Shown here: positions 63,598 to 64,000 of the stretch, piece by piece
Layout: every line of letters starts with the position of its first letter
Position numbering within the stretch: the first letter of the stretch is position 1
Assembly (NCBI RefSeq): GCF_963576545.1
Contig: NC_083645.1
Coordinates: 5,977,430 to 6,041,429 of the forward strand
Length of the DNA stretch: 64,000 nucleotides
From: Limanda limanda
Lineage: Eukaryota; Chordata; Actinopteri; Pleuronectiformes; Pleuronectidae
Direction of reading: 5' to 3'
Program-made: the position numbers and the translations under genes
The notes under the pieces: generated by a model
Told to the model about the DNA's origin: nothing
The model's database searches: none
Seen by the model: the letters and a program-made list of their open reading frames with translations, nothing else

Positions 63598-64000
63598 GAT
63601 CTGGTGTTGGGGTAGAGTCCTGACTTAGAACAAAGAGTTGTAAAACCTTAGGCCAGGCTCGGGAAACCCCTTACATTTAAAAATCCAGCATGTGGCCCTT
63701 ATTACCATGTGGCAGCAGGTCACTTCCTGGTCCCCCACGGTAAGCCCGCCCCTGGGGGCCAAATCCTGACAACTCAATTGGCTGGAGGGCCACACTGACC
63801 CCTGACCCCTCCTCCCAGGGGGGAGTCACCTGAGACATGACTTAAAAGGGCTGAGCTCACAGAAATCTCGCTCTCTTCACTCAGATGCCCAAGCAACAAC
63901 AGAACCCCTCCGGGGTTCTACTAGTTAACTCGGTATTTTTAAGAGACTCTCTTTGTCCTCCTCTTTTCCACGCTGCTCAAGTTGTCTTCTGACCTCAAGA
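63598..64000. mobile_element. Probable insertion at the right edge, class unclear
   Basis: Replaces the intron-5 homology of the casp3 copy. It is GC-richer than its surroundings, with 'gacttaaaagggctgagctc' (TATA-like) followed by 'ctctcttcactcagatgccc', a layout like an LTR promoter/R region. It runs out of the window, so neither end can be checked. Confidence 0.3.

Overview
The window looks like teleost fish nuclear DNA. It is AT-rich and intron-rich, full of CA/GT and GA/CT microsatellites, and carries fish-type dispersed repeats: a tRNA-type SINE, a Tc1-like element, hAT elements and MITEs. Two genes can be read exon by exon, irf2 and casp3, both on the minus strand. Their order and orientation, followed by exons resembling cenpu, match the vertebrate block IRF2-CASP3-(PRIMPOL)-CENPU on human 4q35. 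No PrimPol exon was seen between casp3 and the cenpu-like exons.

Layout. 1-31.9 kb: no gene I can support. It holds mobile elements: a SINE at 4.2 kb; a nested foldback/LTR-like structure at 7.7-10.1 kb; hAT-like elements at 11.9-14.5 kb, one with a perfect 8-bp target duplication and a degenerate histone H3 gene inside; three copies of one dispersed family at 15.8, 19.8 and 22.7 kb; and several microsatellites. 31.9-34.8 kb, plus strand: a multi-exon RNase L/IRE1-family gene (ankyrin-like segment, kinase, KEN RNase) broken by four in-frame stops, with the catalytic HRD loop deleted. 35-40 kb: a TA-flanked MITE and microsatellites. 40.0-47.7 kb, minus: irf2, eight coding exons, about 329 aa, with a CpG-rich promoter near 47.3-48.0 kb. 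48-52 kb: repeats, including an internally deleted Tc1-like transposon. 53.0-59.4 kb, minus: casp3, six coding exons, about 297 aa, catalytic His and Cys present.

60.6-63.6 kb, minus: four cenpu-like exons, then a second copy of the casp3 last exon with its 3' UTR and flanking intron. The simplest reading is a tandem duplication that joined the region downstream of casp3 to the inside of cenpu near 62.1 kb. If so, the rest of a casp3 paralogue, and probably a complete cenpu, lie just beyond the right edge. The copied casp3 exon has 12 base differences, 11 of them amino-acid changing, with five in the loop that shapes the S4 substrate pocket.

Together irf2 (interferon-response transcription factor), casp3 (executioner caspase) and the dead RNase L-like gene give the region an innate-immunity and cell-death theme. 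Only the irf2-casp3-cenpu linkage is a known conserved arrangement; a functional link to the RNase L-like gene is not shown by the sequence.
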